From positions 620,001-684,000 of the forward strand of contig NW_020167539.1 of NCBI RefSeq assembly GCF_001641265.1: a DNA stretch of 64,000 nt, written 5' to 3'. How positions within the stretch are numbered: the stretch's first letter is position 1; the number at the start of each line of letters is the position of its first letter. Below the pieces are notes generated by a model that saw only the letters and a list, made by a program, of their open reading frames with translations, was not told the DNA's origin and did not search any database. Shown here one piece after another: positions 22,740-32,648 of this stretch. The position numbers were made by a program, and so were the translations under genes. The stretch is from Pseudogymnoascus destructans. Its lineage: Eukaryota; Ascomycota; Leotiomycetes; Thelebolales; Thelebolaceae.

Positions 22740-23939
22740 TCACTGTGTGTCTGGGGGCAGCTTTTCGTCCACCACTTCCACTTTGCCTTCGTCAGTCCTT
22801 CTAATCGCACCCGCGCCATGTCCAACAAATCGAAGGACCCATTCCCTTACTCGAATTGTCTTCCCAACTTGAGGATGGGTATCGTTACTGATAGTAGTAT
22901 TCAAATCCCGGACACCGTAGCAGCCACCCTCATCCTCTCTGTCAATCCTATTCCGGAACAAGAGATCTACCTTGGTCACCTCGCGCCTGAGGCTCTGGCC
23001 GTAGACTTTACCACGGAAGCTTGATAGGGCAACATTTCGGACCAAGATGATATCCTGAGGGCGGAGGCCACTGAGAGATCTCCTGAGATCAGGATGGCCT
23101 CCTGTAGGCCTCGAAACAGCATTTAGTGGAAGCCAACAGTTGATCCCAAAACCTGATCTAGTCTGGTCTCCAACAAGCAATTCTACTATCTCAACGGCGG
23201 ACCCTCCGCGAGTTTGTATGCTCCGAGGTGGTGATATTGAAATAATCCCAACGATGATATTGACTGTCATGGTCTGCGGGTGAATTGAGTGAAGGTATTT
23301 TGAATTAGGGATATATCCCAAGTCATTAATTCGTCCTCCATCCGGCACCGGCAAATTAGACGGCGCGGTTGAGTGCGAGTTGAATGAGAACCCAAGTGAG
23401 GTAGAGAATGAAGTGGCATTGGACGCAGTGGTTCCAGCCTCTGCGTCTGGCCGTAATATCTCGTCCTCAGGCCCACGATCCGGTATTGCGGAGGATGGGA
23501 GGTTCTCATACACAGCTAACGAGTCTCCATAAAATTGAGATGTAACATCCTCTGTATATTCAGTAGTGAGGGGTTGCGTATCAACTTGCTGGGCAGAGAA
23601 TAAGCTTTGATCAGTGCCAAAAGACGAAAGAGCTGAATTCGCAGCTGCAGGAGCGGCAACATTTCCTTCGTCTTCGCCCGGCGAAGCACCGGCCTGGAGC
23701 TGACTGTATACCAGCGGCTCAGTTGCGGCCCTCAAAGAGCGCCACCGCACATGTTCATGAGATGCTATGGGTAGTGGCGAAGGATGTGCGTCATAACCTA
23801 GCCCGGCAAATTGCCTGATTGGGGGCAAGAAATTCTCAATAAGAGCATCAAATTCCCAGTCCAAAGAGCTAGGCATTGGGGCACCAGCGAAGACGAGAAC
23901 ATTTGGAGCCATACTATCAAGGCACATAAAATCCCCCAT
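22740..23939 (-). CDS. Putative nucleic-acid-binding OB-fold-like fungal protein
   Basis: Single exon, 399 aa. The first 200 residues are low-complexity. The conserved part is about residues 215-370: QTMTVNIIVGIISISPPRSI, EIVELLVGDQTRSGFGINCW, LRPQDIILVRNVALSSFRGK, VYGQSLRREVTKVDLLFRN, and TIRVREWVLRFVGH. The beta-rich pattern, with a 'GDQTRSGF...W' strand followed by 'L+PQDI+L+RNVAL..F+GKV' and a basic end, resembles single-strand DNA-binding OB folds of RPA/CST/shieldin type. I assign this by pattern only, and the role is unknown. The start ATG at 23939 gives MGDFMCLDSMAPN; another in-frame ATG is 12 nt on. Divergent from the Aim32-type gene across 550 bp. Confidence 0.7.
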   Translation of the reverse strand: MGDFMCLDSMAPNVLVFAGAPMPSSLDWEFDALIENFLPPIRQFAGLGYDAHPSPLPIASHEHVRWRSLRAATEPLVYSQLQAGASPGEDEGNVAAPAAANSALSSFGTDQSLFSAQQVDTQPLTTEYTEDVTSQFYGDSLAVYENLPSSAIPDRGPEDEILRPDAEAGTTASNATSFSTSLGFSFNSHSTAPSNLPVPDGGRINDLGYIPNSKYLHSIHPQTMTVNIIVGIISISPPRSIQTRGGSAVEIVELLVGDQTRSGFGINCWLPLNAVSRPTGGHPDLRRSLSGLRPQDIILVRNVALSSFRGKVYGQSLRREVTKVDLLFRNRIDREDEGGCYGVRDLNTTISNDTHPQVGKTIRVREWVLRFVGHGAGAIRRTDEGKVEVVDEKLPPDTQ

Positions 23940-24488
23940 CCATCGTGTCTCCTTTTTGTGAGTGTGGCTAGAGTACCCTGCAAGGCCTTGTACCTTACGT
24001 AAAGGAAGTCACGATCGAGTCTGGACATTGGTCGTCACCGTTCGAGAAGCCGGATGATACCTTTCCCGGGTTGTCTGCCGCATCCGGGTGCCTCGACCGA
24101 CCCCGGAGTTAAGAGCAAAGCGTTGTTGGATGACCTCAAAAATACGCTCCGTCGCGGCTCGGTCTCGGACTCCAGTCGGACGAGAGCGCATATGACGCGT
24201 CTCACCATGAAAATCTTCACTACTGGGATGCAGTGATATATAGTAAGCAATTCTGCCGCGAGAAGCTATGAGTTCTGTGTCTTTTCCAGAGGTCTCTCAT
24301 CGGCGCTAGGCAAACTCCTGTATAGTGCATCAGATTAGATCGGATCAGCGGCGGTGATTAGATAATCCCTTTTGCGCCATCACCATCACCATCGCCAGAT
24401 CAGATAAAGCGATTACCCCCACACGCCCTTTCCCCGCCAATAACACCGTCTTTTTGTGTTACACGACGGGAAAGCCAAGCTCTCGAGG
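23940..24488. promoter_or_regulatory. Divergent intergenic region
   Basis: About 550 bp between the OB-like gene and the Aim32-type gene. Short CAT/CAC-rich stretch at 24375-24395. No gene supported. Confidence 0.45.
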
Positions 24489-25617
24489 ATGCCGGATTTC
24501 GGGTATCTGATTGACAATGCAAAGAGGAGTATTCTGGGGTTGAAGGAGCCAAGTACTGCGACAGAATCAAAAACACCAGCGGTTGACGATTTATTTACCA
24601 AGGTCGATCCTGCTGTTGATGGCGACGATTGCAACCACGATTGCGCAAGCTGCGATATAAAGTACCCAACGAAATTTTCAATCGACGAAAGCGACGAGAT
24701 TTATGGGAATATTAAAGCATGGAGCACTCATGTCCTGGTCGCAACCGGAAAGACAGACTGGGTAAGAGATGTGGGGGATGAGAAGGGGAGCATAATGGAG
24801 GCGTTTGACAAGACCTCCGTTAAGCCAAGTAATGGCGTAAGATACCTCCTTGGCCCTCGCTTTACTGGGTGAGGCATCAACTTGCTAACAAACTGGTTGC
24901 TTGCAGAAATTAAAGCTCTCCGCGTCGAATATTCCGACTCCAACACATCACAATGACTATGCGGAGCCGACGACAGTTTTAATCCTCCCTGCATTCACAA
25001 TCGTCGAGAATGTCACCCCTTCATCAGTACCCGACTTAATCACATCCTTCATCAATCATTCTCCAACAACTATGTCGAGTTTAGTTCCGAATTCCGTTCC
25101 TATATCACTCCGAGACCCGCTACCAACAGCCTCAGAGCTGGTCGCTCGCCCGTGCCCCCACAAAGCGTTAATACTTCTATGTTCGCAAAGAACACGAGAT
25201 GCTCGTTGCGGGCAGAGCGCGCCGCTATTACGGAAAGAACTGGAGAGGCATTTGCGGCCATTGGGTCTCTTTCGGGACCTTGATGATGAGAGGCCAGGCG
25301 GTGTGGGAATCTACTTTATTAGCCATGTTGGTGGACACAAATATTCGGCCAATATGATGGTGTACAGGAAAGAAAACCCGTGGGGCCTGGATGACGTAGA
25401 AAGGGCAACAGCTAATGGCGACTTTCACGTCCCAGCGACGCCTGCTGGCGCTGAAATTGTCGAGTATAGTGCTGCTCAGTGCATCTGGCTTGCGAGAGTT
25501 TTCCCCAATGACTGCGAGAACATTGTCAAGTATACAATCCTCCAAGGAAAGGTTGTCAAGCCAGAGCGGCAGCTTAGAGGTGGCTTCGACAGAACACGTG
25601 GGGTTTTCAGTTGGTAG
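24489..25617 (+). CDS. aim32: Aim32-type sucrase/ferredoxin-like protein (thioredoxin-like [2Fe-2S])
   Basis: join(24489..24836, 24907..25617), 352 aa; 70-nt intron in phase 0 (KPSNG|KLKLS). Aim32 is a mitochondrial thioredoxin-like ferredoxin linked to protein redox quality control. Landmarks: an N-terminal Cys cluster (CNHDCASCDIKYPTKFSID), the segment LILLCSQRTRDARCGQSAP with two Cys, then PGGVGIYFISHVGGHKYSAN and MMVYRK, the His-containing HVGGHK signature of the family. It ends with a conserved-looking RQLRGGFDRTRGVFSW. ATG 24489 (MPDFGYLIDNAKRSILG) is chosen because the frame upstream has no other ATG. Confidence 0.87.
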
Positions 25618-25951
25618 CTGTTATTTTGAGTTAGAACCAAAATATAAAGAACCCGCGCTGTTGCATACAATGTTATTAAATGGAGATTCGTTAATTGCAA
25701 GACTGGTTGCTAGGGAATGTTTGACGTGGTCCCTGGGCCGAAAGACAACCGCCGTGGTTCGTTAAACCCTTCCCCCACCACTTCGGTGAAAGATATGTGT
25801 TGTTGTCATGACAACCATGTCTCACAAAACAAAGTCGCATCCAGCGGCCCAGTGTCGAGACAACTCACCGCCACATCTGAAACATCGACTGAGGGAATCA
25901 TGAAATAAAAATTCAAGAGTGTTCTCCTAATATATTATCATATCAATAAAG
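25618..25951. promoter_or_regulatory. Intergenic region upstream of the GBD/FH3 gene
   Basis: 334 bp, moderately AT-rich near the downstream ATG (ATATATTATCATATCAATAAAG). Contains the 3' flank of the Aim32-type gene and the promoter of the next gene; no other feature. Confidence 0.45.
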
Positions 25952-28444
25952 ATGGCCACTATGTCGAATCCCACGGATAGCACCCGCCACCATACGAGGA
26001 CGAAGTCCGCACTGCGGTCGTTCATGCACAAGCGATCGCCTTCCAAAGGAGCTCCCTTATCGACATCTCCAACGGATATATTCGTTGCTACCCCTGGATA
26101 CGACCAGCCAAACTCTGCGACAATGTCCCCCCCCGATTATTTTCATTCCAGAGCTCTGGGGGAGATCAACCAAAATCAACAGAAGCCTGTAGAACAGCCA
26201 CCATCTCCAAGGAAGTCCAAAGATGCTGAGCGGAGCAAGGACAAGGAAGGCTTTCGATACTTACACAAGAAGACATTGAGCACCATCTCACTCAAGTCAC
26301 TATCCAGCAAGGACAACGAAAATAAGCACAAGGAGGAGAAAGAACGCAAGCCAAAGAAGTCAAAGTCATCGACCAATCTGGCAGCTCTTCTAACACGACC
26401 ACGGTCCTCCAAAAGTCGCCAAAAGCTAGCTGCGGATGCTGGATTCATGTCAAGTAAAGACAAGGAGAACCAGCCACCAAATAACTCGAGGCCGCCGGAG
26501 TCGCCTACCCGACCTCCAATCTACACACAGTTTTCTAGCCAGCATTTCGCCACCCAGCAGTTCGGTGGTCGGTTCCTCGAGGATGATACCAACGTGCCCA
26601 CAGGAAACGAACACTATTCTGATGATCACGACGCTTTCTTTGCTGAGGAAGGCTTGCCGCCTACATTGGGCCAGCGCGATGGATCACGCCCAAACTCCAT
26701 GTCGATTCCAGCCAGCTATATCGTGCAGGATATCAGTAGGCCAGCTGGGCCTGCGAGCTTTGAAGGGACTCGCACCACTGAGTCTCCAACGGAGCAGTTT
26801 TACCAGAAGCAACCCGCAGCACCTACACCTGTGCTGAAGTCCGAACAGAAGCTGCCATCCAAGCAGGACTTGAAGGCAAAGCCGAAGGAAGACAACTCCG
26901 GGGCAGAAGCATCCCTGGATATGAGGGACGTCGATGCCGAGTTCGAAGCCATGCTGGACCGAAGAAATATACCCGAGAACCAGAGATACAAGATGCGCAG
27001 CTTGGCCAACACGATGAAAATCGATTTCATAAGACAGGACTGGGCCGAGACCGCAGCCTCTCACAAAGAGCCTCCAACAACAGCTGGCAGCATGGAGAGC
27101 GCAACTAGTGGGTCATACACAGTTGAATCTTTACCACAAAAGAGCAAACGGCCGCGCAGCCGCACATTCACTGGATTTACACTCTCAAAATCCAGTAAGA
27201 AGGCAGCAAACGCTGCTGAGACAAAGTCTGAGACATCTAGCAGACATACCCGCACGAAGTCCTCAGACAGCACAGCCGATAAGGGCAAATCCCTCTCCGC
27301 CACCGTCAGCGCAGCAAGCAACCTCATTGCCAAAGCCAAGGGCCACTCAGCCGGGGACTTCGTCGCCTACCTTCGCAAAGTGCAGAAGCCTGAATCCGTC
27401 GAGGTCGGCAAGCTGCACAAACTCCGCCTGCTCCTCCGCAACGAGACCGTCGCCTGGACAGACGAGTTCATTACCCTCGGCGGGATGATGGAGATTATCG
27501 CCTTACTGCACCGTATCATGGCCGTCGAGTGGCGCGAGGAGCACGAGGACGCATTACTTCATGAGTCCCTCCTCTGTCTCAAGGCGCTGTGTACTACCGC
27601 GCTCGCCCTCTCGCATCTGGCGCTCATACAAGCCTCGCTCTTCCCCGCACTGCTGGCTATGCTCTTTGATGAGAACAAGAAGGGACCGAGTGAGTTCTCA
27701 ACGAGAACGATTATCAGTTCCCTCCTCTTCACATACCTCCAATCCGCGCCGCTCCCCGAGCGCCAAGCGCGCGCAGAGACCCTCATAAAACACCTCCGCG
27801 ACCCGATGCCCTCCGAGGAAGAACGCCCGGTGCCGTTCGTGCTGGAAATGCACCAAGAGCGTCCCTACCGCGTGTGGTGCAAGGAGGTCGTCAATGTCAC
27901 CAAGGAAGTCTTCTGGATCTTCCTGCACACACTCAATGTCATCGCTGTGCCAGATGACTCAGCCCAACCCCCAGCAGCAGGGGATGATGAGTTTGCATAC
28001 ATGCAAACCCACTTCCCCACCCCACTTCCACCTCTCCCCACCGCCCCATACGTCGGCGGCGTGGAATGGGAAGCCACAAATTACATCACCTCGCACCTTT
28101 TTCTTCTTAACGGCATCGTCTCTTGCCTTCCTGCGCCCCAGCGTGCCGAGCTGCGCGCGCAGTTGAGAATAAGCGGGTGGGAACGCTGCATGGGCGGGAG
28201 TCTGAGGACGTGCAAGGAGAAGTTTTACGGCGGAGTGCATGTTGCGCTCCGCGAATGGGTGGGAGCAGCACTGGCGGATGGGTGGGAGGTGAGTGAGGTG
28301 CGGTTTGGGAAGAGGAGTGAGCCGAGGAGTGGGAGCCCGAGGAAGGGGAAGAAGGGAGAGGAGGCGCCGAGACTGGGCGGACTGGATTTGGGAGAGGGTG
28401 GTGGGGGGAAGTGGGAGAAGGAGGAGGTTGGGGGATGGCTTTAG
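25952..28444 (+). CDS. Formin-like GBD/FH3 protein lacking FH1 and FH2
   Basis: Single exon, 830 aa. The first 310 residues are Ser/Lys-rich and probably disordered. A Diaphanous-type GTPase-binding/FH3 armadillo region runs from about residue 320 to 780: DVDAEFEAMLDRRNIPENQR, YKMRSLANTMKIDFIRQDWA, then SAGDFVAYLRKVQKPESVEV, ETVAWTDEFITLGGMMEIIA, ESLLCLKALCTTALALSHLA and a long helical run to EATNYITSHLFLLNG. In a formin this part binds Rho GTPase and controls autoinhibition. No Pro-rich FH1 or actin-nucleating FH2 follows: the frame ends after a Gly-rich tail (LGEGGGGKWEKEEVGGWL). It could be a Rho effector or scaffold in polarity. The stop is clean and no intron could extend it obviously. 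Confidence 0.8.
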   Translation: MATMSNPTDSTRHHTRTKSALRSFMHKRSPSKGAPLSTSPTDIFVATPGYDQPNSATMSPPDYFHSRALGEINQNQQKPVEQPPSPRKSKDAERSKDKEGFRYLHKKTLSTISLKSLSSKDNENKHKEEKERKPKKSKSSTNLAALLTRPRSSKSRQKLAADAGFMSSKDKENQPPNNSRPPESPTRPPIYTQFSSQHFATQQFGGRFLEDDTNVPTGNEHYSDDHDAFFAEEGLPPTLGQRDGSRPNSMSIPASYIVQDISRPAGPASFEGTRTTESPTEQFYQKQPAAPTPVLKSEQKLPSKQDLKAKPKEDNSGAEASLDMRDVDAEFEAMLDRRNIPENQRYKMRSLANTMKIDFIRQDWAETAASHKEPPTTAGSMESATSGSYTVESLPQKSKRPRSRTFTGFTLSKSSKKAANAAETKSETSSRHTRTKSSDSTADKGKSLSATVSAASNLIAKAKGHSAGDFVAYLRKVQKPESVEVGKLHKLRLLLRNETVAWTDEFITLGGMMEIIALLHRIMAVEWREEHEDALLHESLLCLKALCTTALALSHLALIQASLFPALLAMLFDENKKGPSEFSTRTIISSLLFTYLQSAPLPERQARAETLIKHLRDPMPSEEERPVPFVLEMHQERPYRVWCKEVVNVTKEVFWIFLHTLNVIAVPDDSAQPPAAGDDEFAYMQTHFPTPLPPLPTAPYVGGVEWEATNYITSHLFLLNGIVSCLPAPQRAELRAQLRISGWERCMGGSLRTCKEKFYGGVHVALREWVGAALADGWEVSEVRFGKRSEPRSGSPRKGKKGEEAPRLGGLDLGEGGGGKWEKEEVGGWL

Positions 28445-28840
28445 GGGGTTGCTTTTTTGGTTCGTTTCGTGGTATTACTTATTTTGGAGTCTGTCGTGCA
28501 TATGGGATCGGAAGGGGCTATCGGGGCGTTCTGTTGTTTGGGTTACTGGATTCTCTTCTTTCTTGTTCTTCTCTTCTCTCTTGTCTGTTTCTTCTCGATT
28601 TTCAATTTTGGTGGAGAGGAAGTAGGAGGCTGTGTAATGATTTCGCCCGGTCTTCTCTTCATGAGAGAGAAGGGTTTGTGGGGGAAGTGGATGATGATGA
28701 TTATGATCAACGAAATAAAATGAATGAGGGTTCTGTCTGTTAAATTTTGGGAGGGGGGTAGTTTCATGGATGTGATGTGTGATAATGATTCTGATTATGA
28801 CTACCCTAGTTGTAATCGTGATGACTGACGGACTCTAACA
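28445..28840. other. Convergent intergenic region
   Basis: About 400 bp, T/G-rich on the plus strand, between the convergent GBD/FH3 and ribulokinase stop codons. Several overlapping short frames arise from the skewed composition. I see no gene. Confidence 0.5.
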
Positions 28841-30643
28841 TCATTTCCAGCTGCCGATAGCTTCGTCTACTTTCCGTCGGTATAGCTGCTGCATCTTGGC
28901 TTGATCTAAGAACACCTCATACTTGATCTCAAAGAGAGCCTTCTCTACAGTATCTGTGCCAGGCTGGATTAACTTTCCGGGCTTGCTCATCCTTTCCATG
29001 ATGGACCACAACTCTTCAGTATTGCCGCTGGCATTGGCGGATGCAGCTTTCGCGCCTAGCATAGCTGCGCCGTGGACGACTGCTGCTCCTGCATACTCTG
29101 GAATCACCACAGGCAGTCCGCAGATCGTGGCTATTAATAACATCAGGATAGAGTTCTTGCATTGCGAACCCGACATGTACAGCGAGCCGATTGAATGTCC
29201 CGAGGTGTTCATTGAGTCGACGATGTGTCGGGTCTGCAGAGAAATGAACTCCATCGCGCCGTAGTAATGCAGGGCCAAGTTATCCACACTCTGGTCGGTA
29301 GTGAGACCAATAATTGAACCAGCCATGGTCACATCCGCAAGTGGGGAGCGGTTGCCGAAGAAATCGCCGTAGAAAAAGAAATGTCGGCCGACATATGAAA
29401 CGGATGGTGCGCCGGCTTTCCGAGTCATCACCGCTAGGTGGTCGTTTAAGAATTCGTAGATGCTTTTATCTTTTCCGCCCTGCTTCGCCAAGCTCTTTGC
29501 CTCCTCATAAGCTGGGTGATTCTCGATTATAAAGCGCAGAAGCTCGCCGGTTGCTGATTGTCCACCCTCAGCCATCCACATGCCAGGTACCAGTACGTCA
29601 AGATATGGTCCCCAGACTCCGTTAACAAATATCGGATCTTTAGACATTACGAGGTGGCAAGTCGATGTGCCGCCCACAAGAGCCAGCCGGCCGAATGCAT
29701 CCGAAATGTCACCTTTGGTAGCCTGAGAGGGCTCGTGTTTGGCGCCAACAGTTCCGATCCAGCCAGCATAAGCGTCAATAACGCCGCTTCCAACAGCTAT
29801 TCCGGCAGGTAGCCCCATATCTTTTGCGGCGCTTTCAGAGAGGCTTCCTACCAGCTCGCCAGCGCTCAGGTATTGGCCTCTCTGCCCCTCAATACCCCCA
29901 AGAGGGGCATACTTCTTATCTTTCAAGCACCCTAATCCAATGGCGCCAAAGAAATCGTCGCGCCATCCAGTCTCACCAGTATCTGCTCCCTTTGGAAGAT
30001 ACCCTTGCTTGCATACTGTGCTGCAATAGCTCCTCGTGTCTTTCCCGGTAGCCATGTGGGTCAAGGCATCCGTCAAATCGTAAAATTTGCAGCTCGCGAA
30101 AACATCAGCAAGCATATGATTCTTTAACCATAAGATCTTTGGGATTTCCATCTCGACACTCATTTGGCCGCCAACATATTTTAGAACATTATCGTCTGTC
30201 GCATTGATGACCTTTGCCTCTTCGACAGCCCTATGGTCTAGCCACAAGATGACGTTCTGGTCGGCTTTACTGAAGTCAGGGCCACTGACAGATACGGGCT
30301 CATTTGTGTCATCAGAGAAGACGGCAAGCGAGCAGGTAGCACAGAATCCTATGCCGCGGACTGTGGCGGGGTCGACATTGCTCTCTTTCAGGGCCTGTTT
30401 AACACAAGTTGAGATGGAGCTCCAAATGTCAGATGTAGATTGTTCCTGCACATCTTAGCAAGTTTCTCCTTGGATAGAGTTTCGCTGAAGCCGGCCTACA
30501 TAGAAAGTATTTTGTGGTTGCCACGTGCGAATGTCCTTCGATGCGACGGCTTTAATATCGCCTGTGCGGTCGACGATGCAGACCCGTGCGCTCCCAGTCC
30601 CTATGTCGACGCCGATATAATGTTCAGCTTCGATTGTGGACAT
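28841..30643 (-). CDS. D-ribulokinase, FGGY carbohydrate kinase
   Basis: complement(join(28841..30445, 30500..30643)), 582 aa; 54-nt intron in phase 0 (QNTFY|EQSTSDIW). Phosphorylates D-ribulose to ribulose 5-phosphate. N-terminal phosphate-loop motif YIGVDIGTGSARVCIVDRTG; VRGIGFCATCSLAV; metal/substrate region VILWLDHRAVEEA; KFYDLTDALTHMATGKDTRS; second-half FGGY features GSGVIDAYAGWIGTVGA, LALVGGTSTCHL, FGNRSPLADVTMAGSIIGL and C-terminal ATP-site region SLYMSGSQCKNSILMLLIAT, GAAVVHGAAMLGAKA. These match the ribulokinase subfamily. No lesion is seen. It is next to a broken pentitol dehydrogenase, so it probably served pentitol/pentulose catabolism and may still salvage D-ribulose. Confidence 0.9.
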
Positions 30644-31332
30644 TGTGAGCTCGGAAATTTAAGATTAATTGGGTTTGTAGATGAGAGAAAGAAGATGAGT
30701 GATCGAGGAAGAGACCATCTTTATACAGAGCCCATAATTAAAAAAATCACGTCTTCCACGATGTATGGACTAGAAGTCTGGCTGTCGTCGCATTTGGTTA
30801 GTACAGATATGCACGTACTCACGAGTAACACTTTCTCCACATGATCTAAGACAGTCGGGGAGAAAGGAGCGAGAGCCGCAATCGATGCTACAAGCAACCT
30901 AGAAATGACATGTAAGAGGGTCAAAAGTCCTGACTCTTCATGTGGTGAGAATTAAATCCGGGTCGCCCGAGTCAATAAAGCCACAGGGCGAGTTTCGGCC
31001 TCAAGTCCGATGCGGCTTCTTGTGCCGTTTTTTTGGGGGATTTACGAGTCGTTACTCTCGTTTTTACTTGATTTTCAGTCTTGGTAGACCTAGGCGTCGG
31101 AACTCTCCCGCCAGATGCTTGGTGGCGGCTGCGCCAGCCGATCATACTGAGGTTAAGACTGCCGATTATAAGACCAGCCAAGAACTAGAACCCTGTGAAT
31201 ATGCAGTTCACTTCTAACGCCTGACGCTAGCAGTTTGAACTTTGGGAATTCTATGATTTTGAACATCATTGTGATTGCCAGCAACTATATTCCGCTCATC
31301 CGAGAACTATCAACATGTAGGCGTAGCTATGT
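30644..31332. promoter_or_regulatory. Upstream region of the ribulokinase gene
   Basis: About 690 bp between the ribulokinase start and the end of the dehydrogenase pseudogene (both on the minus strand). It contains GC-rich patches with CGG/CCG triplets (30959-31015, 31092-31140) that could be Zn2Cys6 factor sites. That is only a guess from triplet spacing. Confidence 0.4.
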
Positions 31333-32383
31333 CTATTCATCTTGCACACCTCCATGAGAACCTTTATCAACCCCGGCTTCCTAGAGTCCACGTCTTTAAA
31401 CGCCTGCTCCGCATCCTCGAACTTAGACGTTGCTGTAATGAGACTCTTCAAGTCAACCTGTCTATTTTTCAGCATAGAGATCGCCAGCTTGTAATCACCG
31501 CTTCCATACCGAAAGTTGCCCTTGACCGTCAATTCCTTCTCGGTAATGGCACCGATGGGGAAATTGATGTCGTATTTACCATTTCCTCCTTGGACGTAGG
31601 TGCCACCAGATCGCAACACGTGAATGCCTGTTTGAATGCTCGGCTCAGCACCGCTCGCATCGATAGCCACGTCGGCACCTGTTCCCAGGTTGGCTTCCTT
31701 GATTATCCGCGCAGCGTTCTCTTTGCTCGGTGCTGCCCCAGCCACAACCGTATGAGTCGCGCCGAAAGTCTTCTGAGCCAAGTTGAGCCGCGATTGCAAA
31801 ATATCAACCGCGACAATAGTAGTAGCTCCAAACGTCCTCGCAACAGCACAGCACAGGAGTCCAATAGGACCAGCTCCAAACACCATGACGCTGTTCCCGG
31901 GAATAATCTTGGCTTGGCGAGAAATGTGAATCGCAACACCCAACAGCTCGACTAAAGCGCCCTCTTCAAACGAGACGTGCTTTGGGAGCTTGTAGCAGTA
32001 GTCCTCCCGTCAAATGGAGGTGTGGCTGCGAATGCCATTTCGCTGCATACGTTGTATAATCCCTCCTTGCAGGGAGGGCATTTGCGACATGGTACGCCGG
32101 GCTCCAGTGCGACGGCATCGCCCACAGTGAGGGTTTGGCAGCCAGATCCCGCGGCAACGACAATCCCAGAAGACTCGTGCCCGAGCACCATGGGGCTTTT
32201 GACGACAAACTTGCCAATGGATCCGTGGTTATAATAATGAACATCGCTGCCGCAAATACCAGTTTGCTTGATTTGGATGATCACATCGCTCGATTCCGGA
32301 GAGATTGTTGGCACTGGTCTGTTCTCAAAGACCACATTTTGAACCTATTGGAGGACAAAAGACATTATTCCGTTTGATGCCAT
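31333..32383 (-). pseudogene. Xylitol dehydrogenase (D-xylulose reductase) pseudogene, MDR zinc alcohol dehydrogenase family
   Basis: The frame begins MASNGIMSFVLQ, then meets TAG at 32347-32345 before VQNVVFENRPVP. It continues with the zinc-enzyme landmarks IKQTGICGSDVHYYNHGSIG, VLGHESSGIVVAAGSG, and the structural-zinc Cys cluster CRKCPPCKEGLYNVC. Near 32001-32010, after TPPFDG, about ten expected residues are missing and the frame shifts to EDYCYKLPKHVSFEEGALVE. The Rossmann part SVMVFGAGPIGLLCCAVART, ASGAEPSIQTGIHVLRSGG and NFRYGSGDYKLAISML follows. One base appears missing near 31350; in the shifted frame a normal-looking end and TAG (31335-31333) are reached. Three independent lesions make the gene almost certainly dead. 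NAD-linked conversion of xylitol (or a related pentitol) to a pentulose is the family role. Confidence 0.88.
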
Positions 32384-32648
32384 TATGATTATTTTGCTTT
32401 AATAAAAATAAAATAACAAAAGAAAGAAGATTGGAAACCAAGAACCATAACTGTTAAATACAATAATCCTCTCTAGACGGACCACTTTACTTTCTTCCAC
32501 AAATGTTATAACTTGTACTTACGCGGCGAGGCCGCGCATCGGGGAGTTCGGAGTCCGCCTCTGATCGCCGAGAGATCTTGGCTGGCAACAAACGAACCCA
32601 TTGGTTCGGGGACCCCTCGGGGAAACTCCGAACAAATACTGTACCCAC
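32384..32648. other. Region between dehydrogenase and transporter pseudogenes
   Basis: About 265 bp. Contains a GC-rich block (32521-32640) with a 9-bp inverted repeat GTTCGGAGT (32546-32554)/ACTCCGAAC (32625-32633). This may be the old divergent promoter, or the site of the deletion that removed the 5' part of the transporter gene. Confidence 0.45.

Noticed and set aside
31275..31955. 226-codon plus-strand frame opposite the dehydrogenase relic
   Set aside because: It is the antisense shadow of the Rossmann domain of the xylitol dehydrogenase pseudogene; composition is not protein-like.
32546..32633. 9-bp inverted repeat as transposon ends
   Set aside because: Too short, no target duplication, and no transposase between; kept only as a note on the spacer.
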